Positions 8,163-15,384 of a DNA stretch of 64,000 nucleotides are shown one piece after another. The DNA lies in NCBI GenBank assembly GCA_965260935.1, contig OZ253374.1:2232001-2296000 (forward strand), in the 5' to 3' direction. The position numbers were made by a program, and so were the translations under genes. Source of the stretch: JBBROS01 sp965260935 (GTDB taxonomy: Bacteria > Pseudomonadota > Alphaproteobacteria > Acetobacterales > Acetobacteraceae). The notes below the pieces were generated by a model. The model was given only the letters and a program-made list of their open reading frames with translations. It was not told the origin of the DNA and did not search any database. Position 1 is the first letter of the stretch. Each line of letters begins with the position of its first letter.

Positions 8163-8618
8163 GAAAGGCAAAAACAAAAAGTTTGAACGTTGTCGGACAG
8201 ACGACGGCAATATAAGCGGCGTGAGATAAGCTGAAATTCCGGTCGCAATGGCAAACGGAACCGTATTCCGCCGTAACGGCTTCTCAATGGCCAGTTGCTG
8301 ATGGTCTTAGGTGCCGCCTGCCGCTGAATGCAATCTGACGCGACGATAACTGCGGTTCTACATACCTATGCTTTGATTAAAGCGATTGTCTCGTGTTGCC
8401 AAGGCCCCGCTCTATCGCCTGGTACAGCCGCCTGCGCCATAGGCAAACTCCCCCGCCGCACCCCGGCCCATAGACGGTAGCCGCCGTCTTATGGGCCGCC
8501 GCAACACCCTTGGAAGTATGCTCGTCCGTGACCCTCTGCCCGGCAATCTCCCGCGAACAGCGAACGGTTTTCAAAGGTTTCAAAGCAGGCTTGCGTAGCA
8601 CAATCGACGCAAGCCCGC
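8163..8618. other. 456-bp gene-free, lower-GC spacer with hairpins
   Basis: Between thiL and the convergent monooxygenase gene no convincing protein is encoded. The stretch 8163-8400 is clearly lower in GC than the flanks. It contains one strong hairpin (8465-8497) and one copy of an interspersed repeat (8555-8622). The open frame on the minus strand here has no recognisable domain and runs out of frame through the monooxygenase gene. Confidence 0.6.
8465..8497. repeat. 33-bp imperfect palindrome in the thiL downstream spacer
   Basis: An 8-bp outer arm (8465-8472 with 8490-8497) continues into a 5-bp inner arm (8473-8477 with 8484-8488) around a 6-nt loop, with one unpaired T at 8489. It is stable enough to fold as RNA on either strand. 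There is no T-run, so it is not a textbook terminator. Role unknown. Confidence 0.6.
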
Positions 8619-8622
8619 TTAG
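8555..8622 (+). repeat. interspersed repeat copy A (about 68 bp), also terminator-like
   Basis: Homologous by eye to 48655-48718: both begin with GAACA, share GTTTTCAAA, a GTTYC block and AAGCAGGCTYGC, and end in GCTTAG. This copy folds into a hairpin (8584-8596 with 8607-8619, one mismatch). It overlaps the TAA stop of the opposing monooxygenase gene, so it may have been co-opted as a terminator. Confidence 0.5.
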
Positions 8623-8942
8623 GCGATGGTCTGGATCACCTCGAACCCCTCGAATTCCGGATGCCCAGCATACAGCGGGCGGTCGCCGCGCCCGGAGTTC
8701 CCTGCGTTGGCATGGGCGGCGCGGAACGCCTCGGAGCGGGTCCACCCCTCGAACGCGGCGTAGTCGGACCAGATCGTATGGCTCGAATACAGCACATGGT
8801 CCTCCCGCTTGGGCCCGCGCAGCAGGTGGAACTCCACGAAGCCGGGCACGCCCTGCAACTGGCTGTCCCGGCTGGTCCACATATGCTCGAACGCCTCCTC
8901 CGAGCCGGGCAGGACTTTGAAGCGGTTCATCGCGATGTACAT
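8619..8942 (-). CDS. antibiotic biosynthesis monooxygenase (ABM) domain protein
   Basis: A 107-residue single-domain protein of the dimeric ABM/IsdG-like ferredoxin-like fold. The family pattern is clear: MNRFKVLPGSEEAFE, then GFVEFHLLRGP, YSSHTIWSDYAAFEGWT and FRAAHAN. Members act as cofactor-free monooxygenases or heme-degrading enzymes. The histidine-containing end (YAGHPEFEGFEVI) resembles the heme-degradation-like subgroup, but this is not decisive. ATG 8942 follows a GAGGA ribosome binding site. It is convergent with thiL and lies 31 bases downstream of bamE on the same strand. Confidence 0.8.
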   Translation of the reverse strand: MYIAMNRFKVLPGSEEAFEHMWTSRDSQLQGVPGFVEFHLLRGPKREDHVLYSSHTIWSDYAAFEGWTRSEAFRAAHANAGNSGRGDRPLYAGHPEFEGFEVIQTIA

Positions 8943-8973
8943 GGTCGTCGATCCTCGGTTAAAGCCCCAGGGG

Positions 8974-9483
8974 TTAAAGCCCGGGCGATTGGGCGCCGCT
9001 GCTCCCCGGCCCGACCGATCCGCCGGACCCGCCGCCCACGTTGGTCGGCGTGGTGCTGAACTTGCCCACGTTGCCCAGCAATTGCTGCAGGAAGCTCGCC
9101 TCGCTCCCCGGCGAAGGCGTCGACCGGCTCACGACGTCGACCGACTTGCTGTTGTCTTTGTCGAGCACCTTGACCGACGCCAGCGTGCCGGACGGGTCGA
9201 ACGTCAGCACCGTGATGTTCTGCGACATCACCCCCGGAAGGCGTCCGATCCGCGTCCGCGTTGTCTCGCCGATGTAAACCCACCGGTTGTCGTTAAACGT
9301 CGCCCGAGTCGTCGGCGACCCGAGCAAACTGGTGACGTCCGCCTTCGTCGAGGTCCCGATGACAAGCTCCTTCAACTGGTCCGGATCGACCTTGTTGCCA
9401 TGATAGGTCCGCGGGGTCTCGACGACGCTGCAAGCCGGCAAGGCCGCGAGCATCAGAACGCAGAAGGGGAATGCAAGTCGCAC
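8974..9483 (-). CDS. bamE: outer membrane protein assembly factor BamE (SmpA/OmlA family lipoprotein)
   Basis: A 169-residue lipoprotein. The signal peptide ends with the lipobox LPAC (Cys18). The mature part holds the SmpA/OmlA domain: LKELVIGTSTKADVTSLLGS, TFNDNRWVYIGE and a C-terminal VLTFDPSGTL strand. BamE supports the BAM complex that folds beta-barrel proteins into the outer membrane. A low-complexity Gly/Ser/Pro tail of about 50 residues follows the domain. The start is GTG 9483. The gene is divergent from the cytochrome bc1 chaperone gene, an arrangement common in alphaproteobacteria. Confidence 0.87.
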   Translation of the reverse strand: MRLAFPFCVLMLAALPACSVVETPRTYHGNKVDPDQLKELVIGTSTKADVTSLLGSPTTRATFNDNRWVYIGETTRTRIGRLPGVMSQNITVLTFDPSGTLASVKVLDKDNSKSVDVVSRSTPSPGSEASFLQQLLGNVGKFSTTPTNVGGGSGGSVGPGSSGAQSPGL

Positions 9484-9617
9484 CGTTCACGCAACCTTGG
9501 TTCGAGGGCGGACAATGCCATCCCCTGATTGCATGGCCCCATCCGCCGCCTACATTGACGCCGTTGGGGTCTCACGCGCGCGCCCCGTTGTCAATTGAGT
9601 CGGGGGTCGCAGGCCGG

Positions 9618-10157
9618 ATGTTGGGGTTGTTCAGGCGCAATCGTCACGAGCGCGCAAGTTTCCAGCTCTACAATGCCGCCGTCCGAGCCGGCCGGGAGCC
9701 CTACTACTACCGGGACCTCGGCGTGCCCGACACGCTGGACGGCCGGTTCGACATGGTCGGCCTGCACGTCTTCCTCCTCATCGACCGCCTCCGCGCCGCG
9801 CCGGAACCCGGCCCCGCCCTCTCGCAAGGCGTGTTCGACGCGATGTTCGCCGACATGGATTTCAACCTGCGCGAGATGGGGGTCGGGGACATGACGGTCG
9901 GCAAGAAGAACAGGCAGATGTGGGAAGCCTTCCACGGCCGCGCTCAAGCCTATCAGGCGGCGCTGGCGGATGCGAACGACGAGGCGCTCGCGGCGGCGCT
10001 GCGGCGCAACGTATGGCGGGACGCGGCGCCGGAAGGCGCGGCCGGACAACTGGCTGCATACGTGCGGCAGTGCCAGGCTGCGCTGGCTGCGGAGCCGCTG
10101 GAACGCTTCGTGGATGGGACGGCTTCGTTCCCTTCGGCCAAGGCTGCCGCAGCATGA
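9618..10157 (+). CDS. ubiquinol-cytochrome c chaperone family protein
   Basis: A 179-residue member of the CBP3/UQCC1 family, which assists assembly of the cytochrome bc1 complex. The family pattern is present: LYNAAVRAGREPYYYRDLGV, DTLDGRFDMVGLHVFLLIDR, then SQGVFDAMFADMDFNLREMG and MTVGKKNRQMWEAFHGR. ATG 9618 starts the conserved region (MLGLFRRNRHER), though the frame is open upstream and the ribosome binding site is weak. The TGA overlaps the ATG of the next gene, so the pair is coupled. Confidence 0.88.
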   Translation: MLGLFRRNRHERASFQLYNAAVRAGREPYYYRDLGVPDTLDGRFDMVGLHVFLLIDRLRAAPEPGPALSQGVFDAMFADMDFNLREMGVGDMTVGKKNRQMWEAFHGRAQAYQAALADANDEALAAALRRNVWRDAAPEGAAGQLAAYVRQCQAALAAEPLERFVDGTASFPSAKAAAA

Positions 10158-10639
10158 CGCCGGAAATGTCGCGCCCGGTGGCGGTGGACCGGCTGCCGGA
10201 CGAAATCCTGGTGGAGGCAAACGAGGCGGAGCGGGAGTTGCTGGCGCGGCGGCTGCGGATCGAGGCGGTGCCGTCGCTCGCGTGCCGGTTCCGCCTGCGC
10301 CGGGTAGGGGCGGCGGTGCTGGCCGAAGGCGCGCTCGATGCGCGCGTGGTGCAGTCCTGCGTCGTGTCGCTGGAGCCGATGGAGCAGGAGGTGCATGAGC
10401 TGTTCGCGCTGCGCTTCGTCCCGGCCGGCGAAGAGCGGGAGGACGACGACCCCGAGGCGCTTGACGAGTTGCCGTACGAGGGCGGCCGGATCGATCTGGG
10501 CGAGGCGGCGGCGGAACAGCTTGCCCTGGCGCTGGACCCTTACCCGCGGCGTCCCGACGTCATGCTGGAAGCCGGAACGGAAACGGACGAGGCGGCGAAC
10601 CCGTTCGCGCGGCTGGCCGGGCTCAAGCGGACGCAGTAA
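10154..10639 (+). CDS. YceD/DUF177-family protein
   Basis: A 161-residue YceD (DUF177) protein. The family sits next to rpmF in most bacteria and has been linked to 23S rRNA accumulation. Here the characteristic acidic centre (REDDDPEALDEL) is followed by GGRIDLGEAAAEQLALALDP YP with a final PFARLAGLK motif. The conserved cysteine block is reduced to a single SC. It overlaps the upstream chaperone gene (ATGA), and rpmF follows 122 bases on, matching the canonical yceD-rpmF-plsX-fabH order. Confidence 0.87.
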   Translation: MTPEMSRPVAVDRLPDEILVEANEAERELLARRLRIEAVPSLACRFRLRRVGAAVLAEGALDARVVQSCVVSLEPMEQEVHELFALRFVPAGEEREDDDPEALDELPYEGGRIDLGEAAAEQLALALDPYPRRPDVMLEAGTETDEAANPFARLAGLKRTQ

Positions 10640-10761
10640 CCGCGTCTTACTTGCGGCTGCGGCGGCGCTCTGCTAGACGGCGCGCCTTATCGTATTGCAG
10701 ATTTATGGCGCGCGCCGGACGCCGCCGAGTGACATCAACCAGCCCGGAGGGGCGCTTAAAC

Positions 10762-10962
10762 ATGGCAGTACCCAAAAGAAAGACTTCGCCCTCACGCCGC
10801 GGCATGCGCCGGGCCCACGATGCCTTGCCAATCCAGGCATACTCCGAATGCTCGAATTGCGGCGAGCTGAAGCGCCCGCACCACGTTTGCAGCCATTGCG
10901 GGCACTATAACGGGCGCGAAGTGGTCAAGGCGGAAGAACTCAAGGGCGTCGTCAGGGCCTGA
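10762..10962 (+). CDS. rpmF: 50S ribosomal protein L32
   Basis: A 66-residue L32, beginning MAVPKRKTSPSRRGMRRAHD. It keeps the zinc-ribbon pattern of two CxxC pairs (CSNCGELKRPHH and CSHCGHYNG). The short C-terminal tail EVVKAEELKGVV is typical of alphaproteobacteria. ATG 10762 follows CCCGGAGGGG. It is the second gene of the conserved yceD-rpmF-plsX-fabH block. Confidence 0.96.
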   Translation: MAVPKRKTSPSRRGMRRAHDALPIQAYSECSNCGELKRPHHVCSHCGHYNGREVVKAEELKGVVRA

Positions 10963-11038
10963 GGCGCCAGGGCTTGCTGCGGATGGTCCTTGTGCTCGCC
11001 GGGGTCGGATCGGAATCTCTAGCCCCACAGCGGTCGGC

Positions 11039-12082
11039 ATGACGGGCGGCTACACCCTCGCCATCGACGGCATGGGCGGCGACTTGGGGCCGGACATGAT
11101 CGTCGCCGGCTTGGGCCTCGCTCTCGAGCGTCACCCGGCGGCACGCTTCCTGATCTGCGGCAACGAAGCGCGCCTCGGTCCGCTGATCCGCCGGTCCAGC
11201 CGGGTCAGCCAGGCCTGCACGCTTCGCCACAGCGCCGTCGAGATCACCAGCGACATGAAACCGACAGCCGCGTTGCGCTTGCGGGGCTCCTCGATGCGCA
11301 TGGCAATCGACGCCGTCGCGAGCCGCGAGGCGCAGGGCATGGTGTCCGCCGGCAACTCCGGCGCGTTGCTGGCGCTCGCCAAGATCGTCATCAAGACCCT
11401 GCCGGGAATCGACCGCCCGGCGATGGCCGCCATCGGCCCGTCGGCGCGCGGCGACGTCGTCATGCTCGACCTCGGCGCCAACGTCCAGTGCGACTCCCGC
11501 AACCTGGTCGAGTTCGCGATCATGGGCGACGTGTTCGCCCGCACCGTGCTCGGCCTCACGGCCCCCACCATCGGCTTGCTCAATGTCGGCTCGGAGGAAC
11601 TGAAAGGCGACGAGCGGGTCCGTCAGGCTGCCGACATCCTTCGCCTCAGCCACCTGGCCGGCAACTTCCACGGTTTCGTCGAAGGCCATGACATCACCGC
11701 CGGAACAACCGACGTGGTTGTCACGGACGGCTTCACCGGCAACGTGGCCTTGAAAACAGGGGAAGGCGCCCTGAAGATGGTCGGCGACCTGCTCAAGCAG
11801 ATCTTTCAAGGCAGCGTCGCGGGCCGCCTCGCCTACCTTCTCGCCCGGCCCGGCCTGCAACGCCTCCGCACCTGGCTCGACCCGCGCCGCTACAACGGCG
11901 CCGTCATGCTCGGCTTGAACGGCGTCGTCGTGAAATCCCACGGCGGCACCGATGCCGAAGGCTTCGCCCACGCCGTCGATGTCGCGATGGACATGGTGAC
12001 CCATGGCTTCAACGACAAAATCCGCGACGGCTTGGCGCAGATCGAGCAAGTAACGCCGCCAGTCCTGGTCGCGGCCGTCTAG
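11039..12082 (+). CDS. plsX: phosphate acyltransferase PlsX
   Basis: A 347-residue PlsX, which turns acyl-ACP into acyl-phosphate for PlsY in membrane phospholipid synthesis. The start IDGMGGDLGPDMIVAG is the family hallmark, followed by MAIDAVASREAQGMVSAGNS, MLDLGANVQCDSRNLVEFA and GLLNVGSEELKGDE. The C-terminal FVEGHDITAGTTDVVVTDGF and GAVMLGLNGVVVKSHGG complete the domain. ATG 11039 opens the homology. fabH starts 2 bases after the stop. Confidence 0.95.
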   Translation: MTGGYTLAIDGMGGDLGPDMIVAGLGLALERHPAARFLICGNEARLGPLIRRSSRVSQACTLRHSAVEITSDMKPTAALRLRGSSMRMAIDAVASREAQGMVSAGNSGALLALAKIVIKTLPGIDRPAMAAIGPSARGDVVMLDLGANVQCDSRNLVEFAIMGDVFARTVLGLTAPTIGLLNVGSEELKGDERVRQAADILRLSHLAGNFHGFVEGHDITAGTTDVVVTDGFTGNVALKTGEGALKMVGDLLKQIFQGSVAGRLAYLLARPGLQRLRTWLDPRRYNGAVMLGLNGVVVKSHGGTDAEGFAHAVDVAMDMVTHGFNDKIRDGLAQIEQVTPPVLVAAV

Positions 12083-12084
12083 CC

Positions 12085-13044
12085 GTGCCGCGCGCCGTCA
12101 TGGCCGGCGTGGGGGGCTATCTCCCAGCCAGAATGGTCACCAACGAGGAACTGTCCCGCACCGTCGACACCTCCGACGCCTGGATCGTCGAGCGCACCGG
12201 CATCCACTCGCGGCACATCGCCGACGCAGGCGAGACCTGCGCGGCCATGGCCGCCGCCGCCGCCGGCCGGGCGCTGGAGCGGGCCGGCGCCGGGCCGCGC
12301 GACGTCGATGCCGTCATCCTCGCCACCAGCACGCCCGATCAGGCGTTCCCGGCCACCGCCTTGCGCGTCCAGGCCGCGCTCGGCATCGGGCAGGGATTTG
12401 GTTTCGACATCTCGGCCGCCTGCAGCGGCTTCGTTTACGCCCTCTCAATCGCTGATGGAATGATCCGCACCGGCCAGGCCCGCGGCGTCCTGGTCATCGG
12501 CAGCGAAGTCTACTCCCGCATTCTCGATTGGCAGGACCGCGGCACATGCGTCCTGTTCGGTGATGGGGCAGGGGCGGTGTTCCTCCGCGCAGGCGCGTCC
12601 GACGGCCCGGGCATCCTATCGACGCACCTCCACGCCGACGGCGCGCTCGGTGATATCCTCTACGTCGATGGCGCGGTCGGGCAACCAGGCAAGCCGGGCC
12701 ACCTCAAGATGAACGGGCGCGAAGTCTTCCGCCACGCGGTTGCTAAACTGGCCGCCGTAGTCGATGAGGCTTTGCTCGCCAACGGATTGCGCCAACAGGA
12801 CATCGACTGGCTCGTTCCGCACCAAGCCAACAAGCGCATCATCGACGCCATGGGCAAAAAGCTCGGTTTGGCAGCCGGGCGGGTCGTCATCACCGTTGAC
12901 CGGCACGCCAACACCTCGGCCGCCTCGATCCCCCTCGCCTTGGCCGAGGCCCACGGCGACGGACGCATCAAGCCCGGCGACCTCGTTTTAATGGAGTCGC
13001 TCGGCGGCGGCCTGACTTGGGGCTCGGCTCTTCTCCGCATGTGA
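12085..13044 (+). CDS. fabH: beta-ketoacyl-ACP synthase III
   Basis: A 319-residue KAS III that starts fatty-acid synthesis by condensing acetyl-CoA with malonyl-ACP. The full catalytic triad is visible: Cys113 in ISAACSGFVYAL, His246 in VPHQANKRIID and Asn276 in RHANTSAASIPLAL. The start is GTG 12085, two bases after the plsX stop, and homology begins at once (AVMAGVGGYLP). The C-terminal GDLVLMESLGGGLTWGSALLR is standard. It sits in the plsX-fabH-ihfA order typical of alphaproteobacteria. Confidence 0.95.
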   Translation: MPRAVMAGVGGYLPARMVTNEELSRTVDTSDAWIVERTGIHSRHIADAGETCAAMAAAAAGRALERAGAGPRDVDAVILATSTPDQAFPATALRVQAALGIGQGFGFDISAACSGFVYALSIADGMIRTGQARGVLVIGSEVYSRILDWQDRGTCVLFGDGAGAVFLRAGASDGPGILSTHLHADGALGDILYVDGAVGQPGKPGHLKMNGREVFRHAVAKLAAVVDEALLANGLRQQDIDWLVPHQANKRIIDAMGKKLGLAAGRVVITVDRHANTSAASIPLALAEAHGDGRIKPGDLVLMESLGGGLTWGSALLRM

Positions 13045-13121
13045 CAATCGCGTGCAAACCAGCAACGGTGTCGCATAGAAGCAACACTGCGTTGGAAATT
13101 GTTTTATGTCAAGGGGTTTGC

Positions 13122-13150
13122 TTGACCGCGGTGACCCTGCTGCTTAGCCT
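13122..13150 (+). promoter_or_regulatory. candidate ihfA promoter giving a leaderless mRNA
   Basis: A -35-like TTGACC at 13122-13127 and a weak -10-like TAGCCT at 13145-13150 are separated by 17 bases. Transcription would begin at about 13157, which is the A of the ihfA ATG. The bases before that ATG contain no Shine-Dalgarno sequence. Both facts fit a leaderless message, but the -10 box matches only three of six consensus positions. Confidence 0.35.
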
Positions 13151-13156
13151 CACGCT

Positions 13157-13468
13157 ATGACAACGGTGACACGCGCCCAGTTGGCTGAAACGATCTACGC
13201 CCAGGTCGGTTTGTCCCGAAACGATTCGGCCGACCTTTTGGAAACCGTGCTGAACCGCATGTCGCTCGCGCTGGAAGGCGGAGAATCAGTCAAGATCAGC
13301 GGGTTCGGCACGTTTTCTGTTCGCCAGAAAGGCCGCCGGGTCGGCCGCAACCCGAAAACCGGCATCGAAGTCCCGATCCTTCCCCGCCGCGTGCTGACGT
13401 TCCGGCCAAGCCAGGTCCTGAAGGCCCACGTCAACGGGACTGCCATCCCCGCGTCCGACGACGAATAA
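13157..13468 (+). CDS. ihfA: integration host factor subunit alpha
   Basis: A 103-residue DNA-bending protein of the HU/IHF family. It has TRAQLAETIYAQVGLSRNDS at the N-terminus, the central VKISGFGTFSVRQKGRRVGRNPKTG block and PRRVLTFRPSQVLKAHVNG at the end, the alpha-subunit pattern. IHF sharply bends DNA in recombination, replication and sigma-54 promoters; the two NtrC-class regulators encoded downstream would be plausible clients. ATG 13157 has no visible ribosome binding site. merR follows 5 bases after the stop. Confidence 0.93.
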   Translation: MTTVTRAQLAETIYAQVGLSRNDSADLLETVLNRMSLALEGGESVKISGFGTFSVRQKGRRVGRNPKTGIEVPILPRRVLTFRPSQVLKAHVNGTAIPASDDE

Positions 13469-13473
13469 GCGCG

Positions 13474-13965
13474 ATGTCGGACCTGATCCCCGAAGATCCT
13501 GGCATCGATCCAACCCGGTCCCGCGCCAAGAAGGCGCCCAACGCGTTCCGTACCATCAGCGAAGTCGCCGACGAACTCCATATCCCCCAGCACGTCCTAC
13601 GCTTCTGGGAAACTAAGTTCCCGCAAGTCAAGCCGCTCAAGCGAGGCGGTGGCCGGCGCTATTACCGTCCGGACGACATCCAACTGCTGCGCCGGGTTTC
13701 CGATCTTCTTTACATTCAAGGCTACACGATAAAGGGCGTGCAACGCCTCCTGCGCGAGGGTGGCGGCCGGTTGTCGGACGACATTCCGCCCGCCCCCATT
13801 TCGGACCGGGTTGCCGCGGAAGACGAGCCTGCCGAGCCCCCCCAGACTCTCGCGCCCATGGACCCAGTCGTCAACGACCATGCATCCGCTGAAGTGGAAC
13901 GACTCCGCAGATTGTTGCACGAAACGCTGGACGAGCTTGTCAATTTGAGGAAGCTGCTTCCTTAA
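13474..13965 (+). CDS. MerR-family transcriptional regulator
   Basis: A 163-residue regulator. Residues about 25-95 form the winged helix-turn-helix: FRTISEVADELHIPQHVLRF, WETKFPQVKPLKRGGGRRYY and DDIQLLRRVSDLLYIQGYTI. The C-terminal part is a proline-rich linker and a short coiled coil (VERLRRLLHETLDELVNLRKL) with no cysteine ligands, so it is not a metal sensor. This protein accompanies ihfA and tRNA-Pro in many alphaproteobacteria; its target genes are not known to me. Confidence 0.9.
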   Translation: MSDLIPEDPGIDPTRSRAKKAPNAFRTISEVADELHIPQHVLRFWETKFPQVKPLKRGGGRRYYRPDDIQLLRRVSDLLYIQGYTIKGVQRLLREGGGRLSDDIPPAPISDRVAAEDEPAEPPQTLAPMDPVVNDHASAEVERLRRLLHETLDELVNLRKLLP

Positions 13966-14077
13966 TCCACGAGAACAGAGGGCTAGACTGCAACCGCCCT
14001 GACTGGAGCGAGGCGCGTCGACAGCCAGCCTAATACATTGCCCCCGCCCGCCTGGCCTGCTACACGTTGGTCATGGT

Positions 14078-14154
14078 CGGAGCGTAGCGCAGTCTGGTAG
14101 CGCATCAGTCTGGGGGACTGGGGGTCGTGGGTTCGAATCCCGCCGCTCCGACCA
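14078..14154 (+). tRNA. tRNA-Pro (GGG)
   Basis: A 77-nt cloverleaf. The acceptor stem CGGAGCG (14078-14084) pairs with CGCTCCG (14144-14150), followed by A and an encoded CCA. The anticodon stem encloses the loop CTGGGGG, giving anticodon GGG, and the T-loop GTTCGAATC is canonical. The opposing ispDF gene ends 3 bases after it. Confidence 0.96.
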
Positions 14155-14156
14155 AC

Positions 14157-15284
14157 TCATCCGCCCCGCTGCGACGTCAAGATCGTCGCTACCGCCTGCG
14201 CCGCGATCCCTTCGCCGCGTCCAGCAAACCCAAGGCGCTCCGTCGTTGTTGCCTTGACCGACACCAGCCCGGCATCCACCCCCAGTAAGCCCGCGAGCCG
14301 CGCAATCATCGCCGGCGCATGGGGCGTGATCTTCGGACGCTCGCAAATCAGCGTCACGTCCGCGTTCGCCAGCCGCCCGCCGCGCGCCGCGATCCGCGAC
14401 GCCGCGTGGCGCAGGAACCGCGCGCTATCGGCATCCTTCCACGTTGCCTCGCTCGGCGGGAAGTGCCGCCCGATGTCCCCCTCCGCCAAGGCGCCGTAGA
14501 TCGCGTCGCACAAAGCATGGATGCCGACATCGGCATCCGAGTGCCCGGCAAGCCCAAGCTCATGCGGCACCATGACGCCGCACAAGATCAGCGGTCGGCC
14601 CGCCTCCAGCACATGCACGTCGAAACCCGTCCCGACGCGCGGAACAAGGGCAGGCGTCAACAGCCGTTCCGCTCGCAAGGTATCCTCCGCATGAACCAGC
14701 CTGATGTTGTCTTCCGAGCCGGGAACAAGCACGGTCCGGTGCCCGGCCTGGCCAAGCAAATCCACCTCGGCTAGCCCGTCCCGCCCGGCCGCCCGGTAAA
14801 TCTCCAGCAGAACCGAATAACGAAACGCTTGCGGCGTCTGCAGGCGATGATAGCCGCTACCCGGTGCCCCGCTGCCATCAGCCCTTACCAGCGTCTCCGC
14901 CACCGGAATGGCCGAAATCGCCCCGGCAGCCCCGTCAAGTGCTGCAAGCAGCGACGGGATCGCGCCGCCGGGAACAACAGGCCGCGCGCCGTCGTGCAGC
15001 ACGACCGCTTCGGGCGAGTGCTCAGCCAAGGCCTCCAGCCCAAGCCGCACGCTATCTTGCCAGCTTTCCCCGCCGTGGATCGCCGGCAACGCGCCGCTCC
15101 CGCTCAACGCCCGGTCCAGCGCCGCGGCGTCCCCAATGGGCAGAACGACAGGCATCTCCGCCAGAAGCGCCTCCGCAGCCCACCGCACGGACGGCTTGCC
15201 GCACAAATGGGCAAGATGGCTCGGCCCCGGCATCGCGGGTCCATGCCCGCCATCGGCGGACAGCAGAAGGGCGGCAACACGCAT
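14157..15284 (-). CDS. ispDF: IspDF fusion with degenerate IspD half
   Basis: A 375-residue fusion of IspD (about 1-215) and IspF (about 218-375), two enzymes of the MEP isoprenoid pathway. The IspF half is intact: GTGFDVHVLE, GHSDADVGIHALCDA, HFPPSE, ERPKI and TTERLGFAGRGEGIA. The IspD half keeps HDGARPV and RLQTPQAFRY, but its opening reads LLLSADGGHGPAMPGPSHLA where the family has AAGxGxRx...PKQ. The CTP-binding arginine and lysine are therefore missing. I start at ATG 15284; an in-frame TTG at 15320 would add 12 residues. The gene is divergent from dusB. Confidence 0.88.
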   Translation of the reverse strand: MRVAALLLSADGGHGPAMPGPSHLAHLCGKPSVRWAAEALLAEMPVVLPIGDAAALDRALSGSGALPAIHGGESWQDSVRLGLEALAEHSPEAVVLHDGARPVVPGGAIPSLLAALDGAAGAISAIPVAETLVRADGSGAPGSGYHRLQTPQAFRYSVLLEIYRAAGRDGLAEVDLLGQAGHRTVLVPGSEDNIRLVHAEDTLRAERLLTPALVPRVGTGFDVHVLEAGRPLILCGVMVPHELGLAGHSDADVGIHALCDAIYGALAEGDIGRHFPPSEATWKDADSARFLRHAASRIAARGGRLANADVTLICERPKITPHAPAMIARLAGLLGVDAGLVSVKATTTERLGFAGRGEGIAAQAVATILTSQRGG

Positions 15285-15384
15285 CCGCGCAGCAATGCGT
15301 CCCGCCCCAATCGCAGTCAACCCGTAGCCGCCCCGCTGATGGCGATTGCATGACGGGCCACCGTCACGTAAATTTGCTCAAATC

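Noticed and set aside
8377..8880. Minus-strand 167-codon open frame in the spacer and across the monooxygenase gene
   Set aside because: It runs in another frame through the well-supported ABM gene and encodes no recognisable family; not a transposase remnant as far as I can see.
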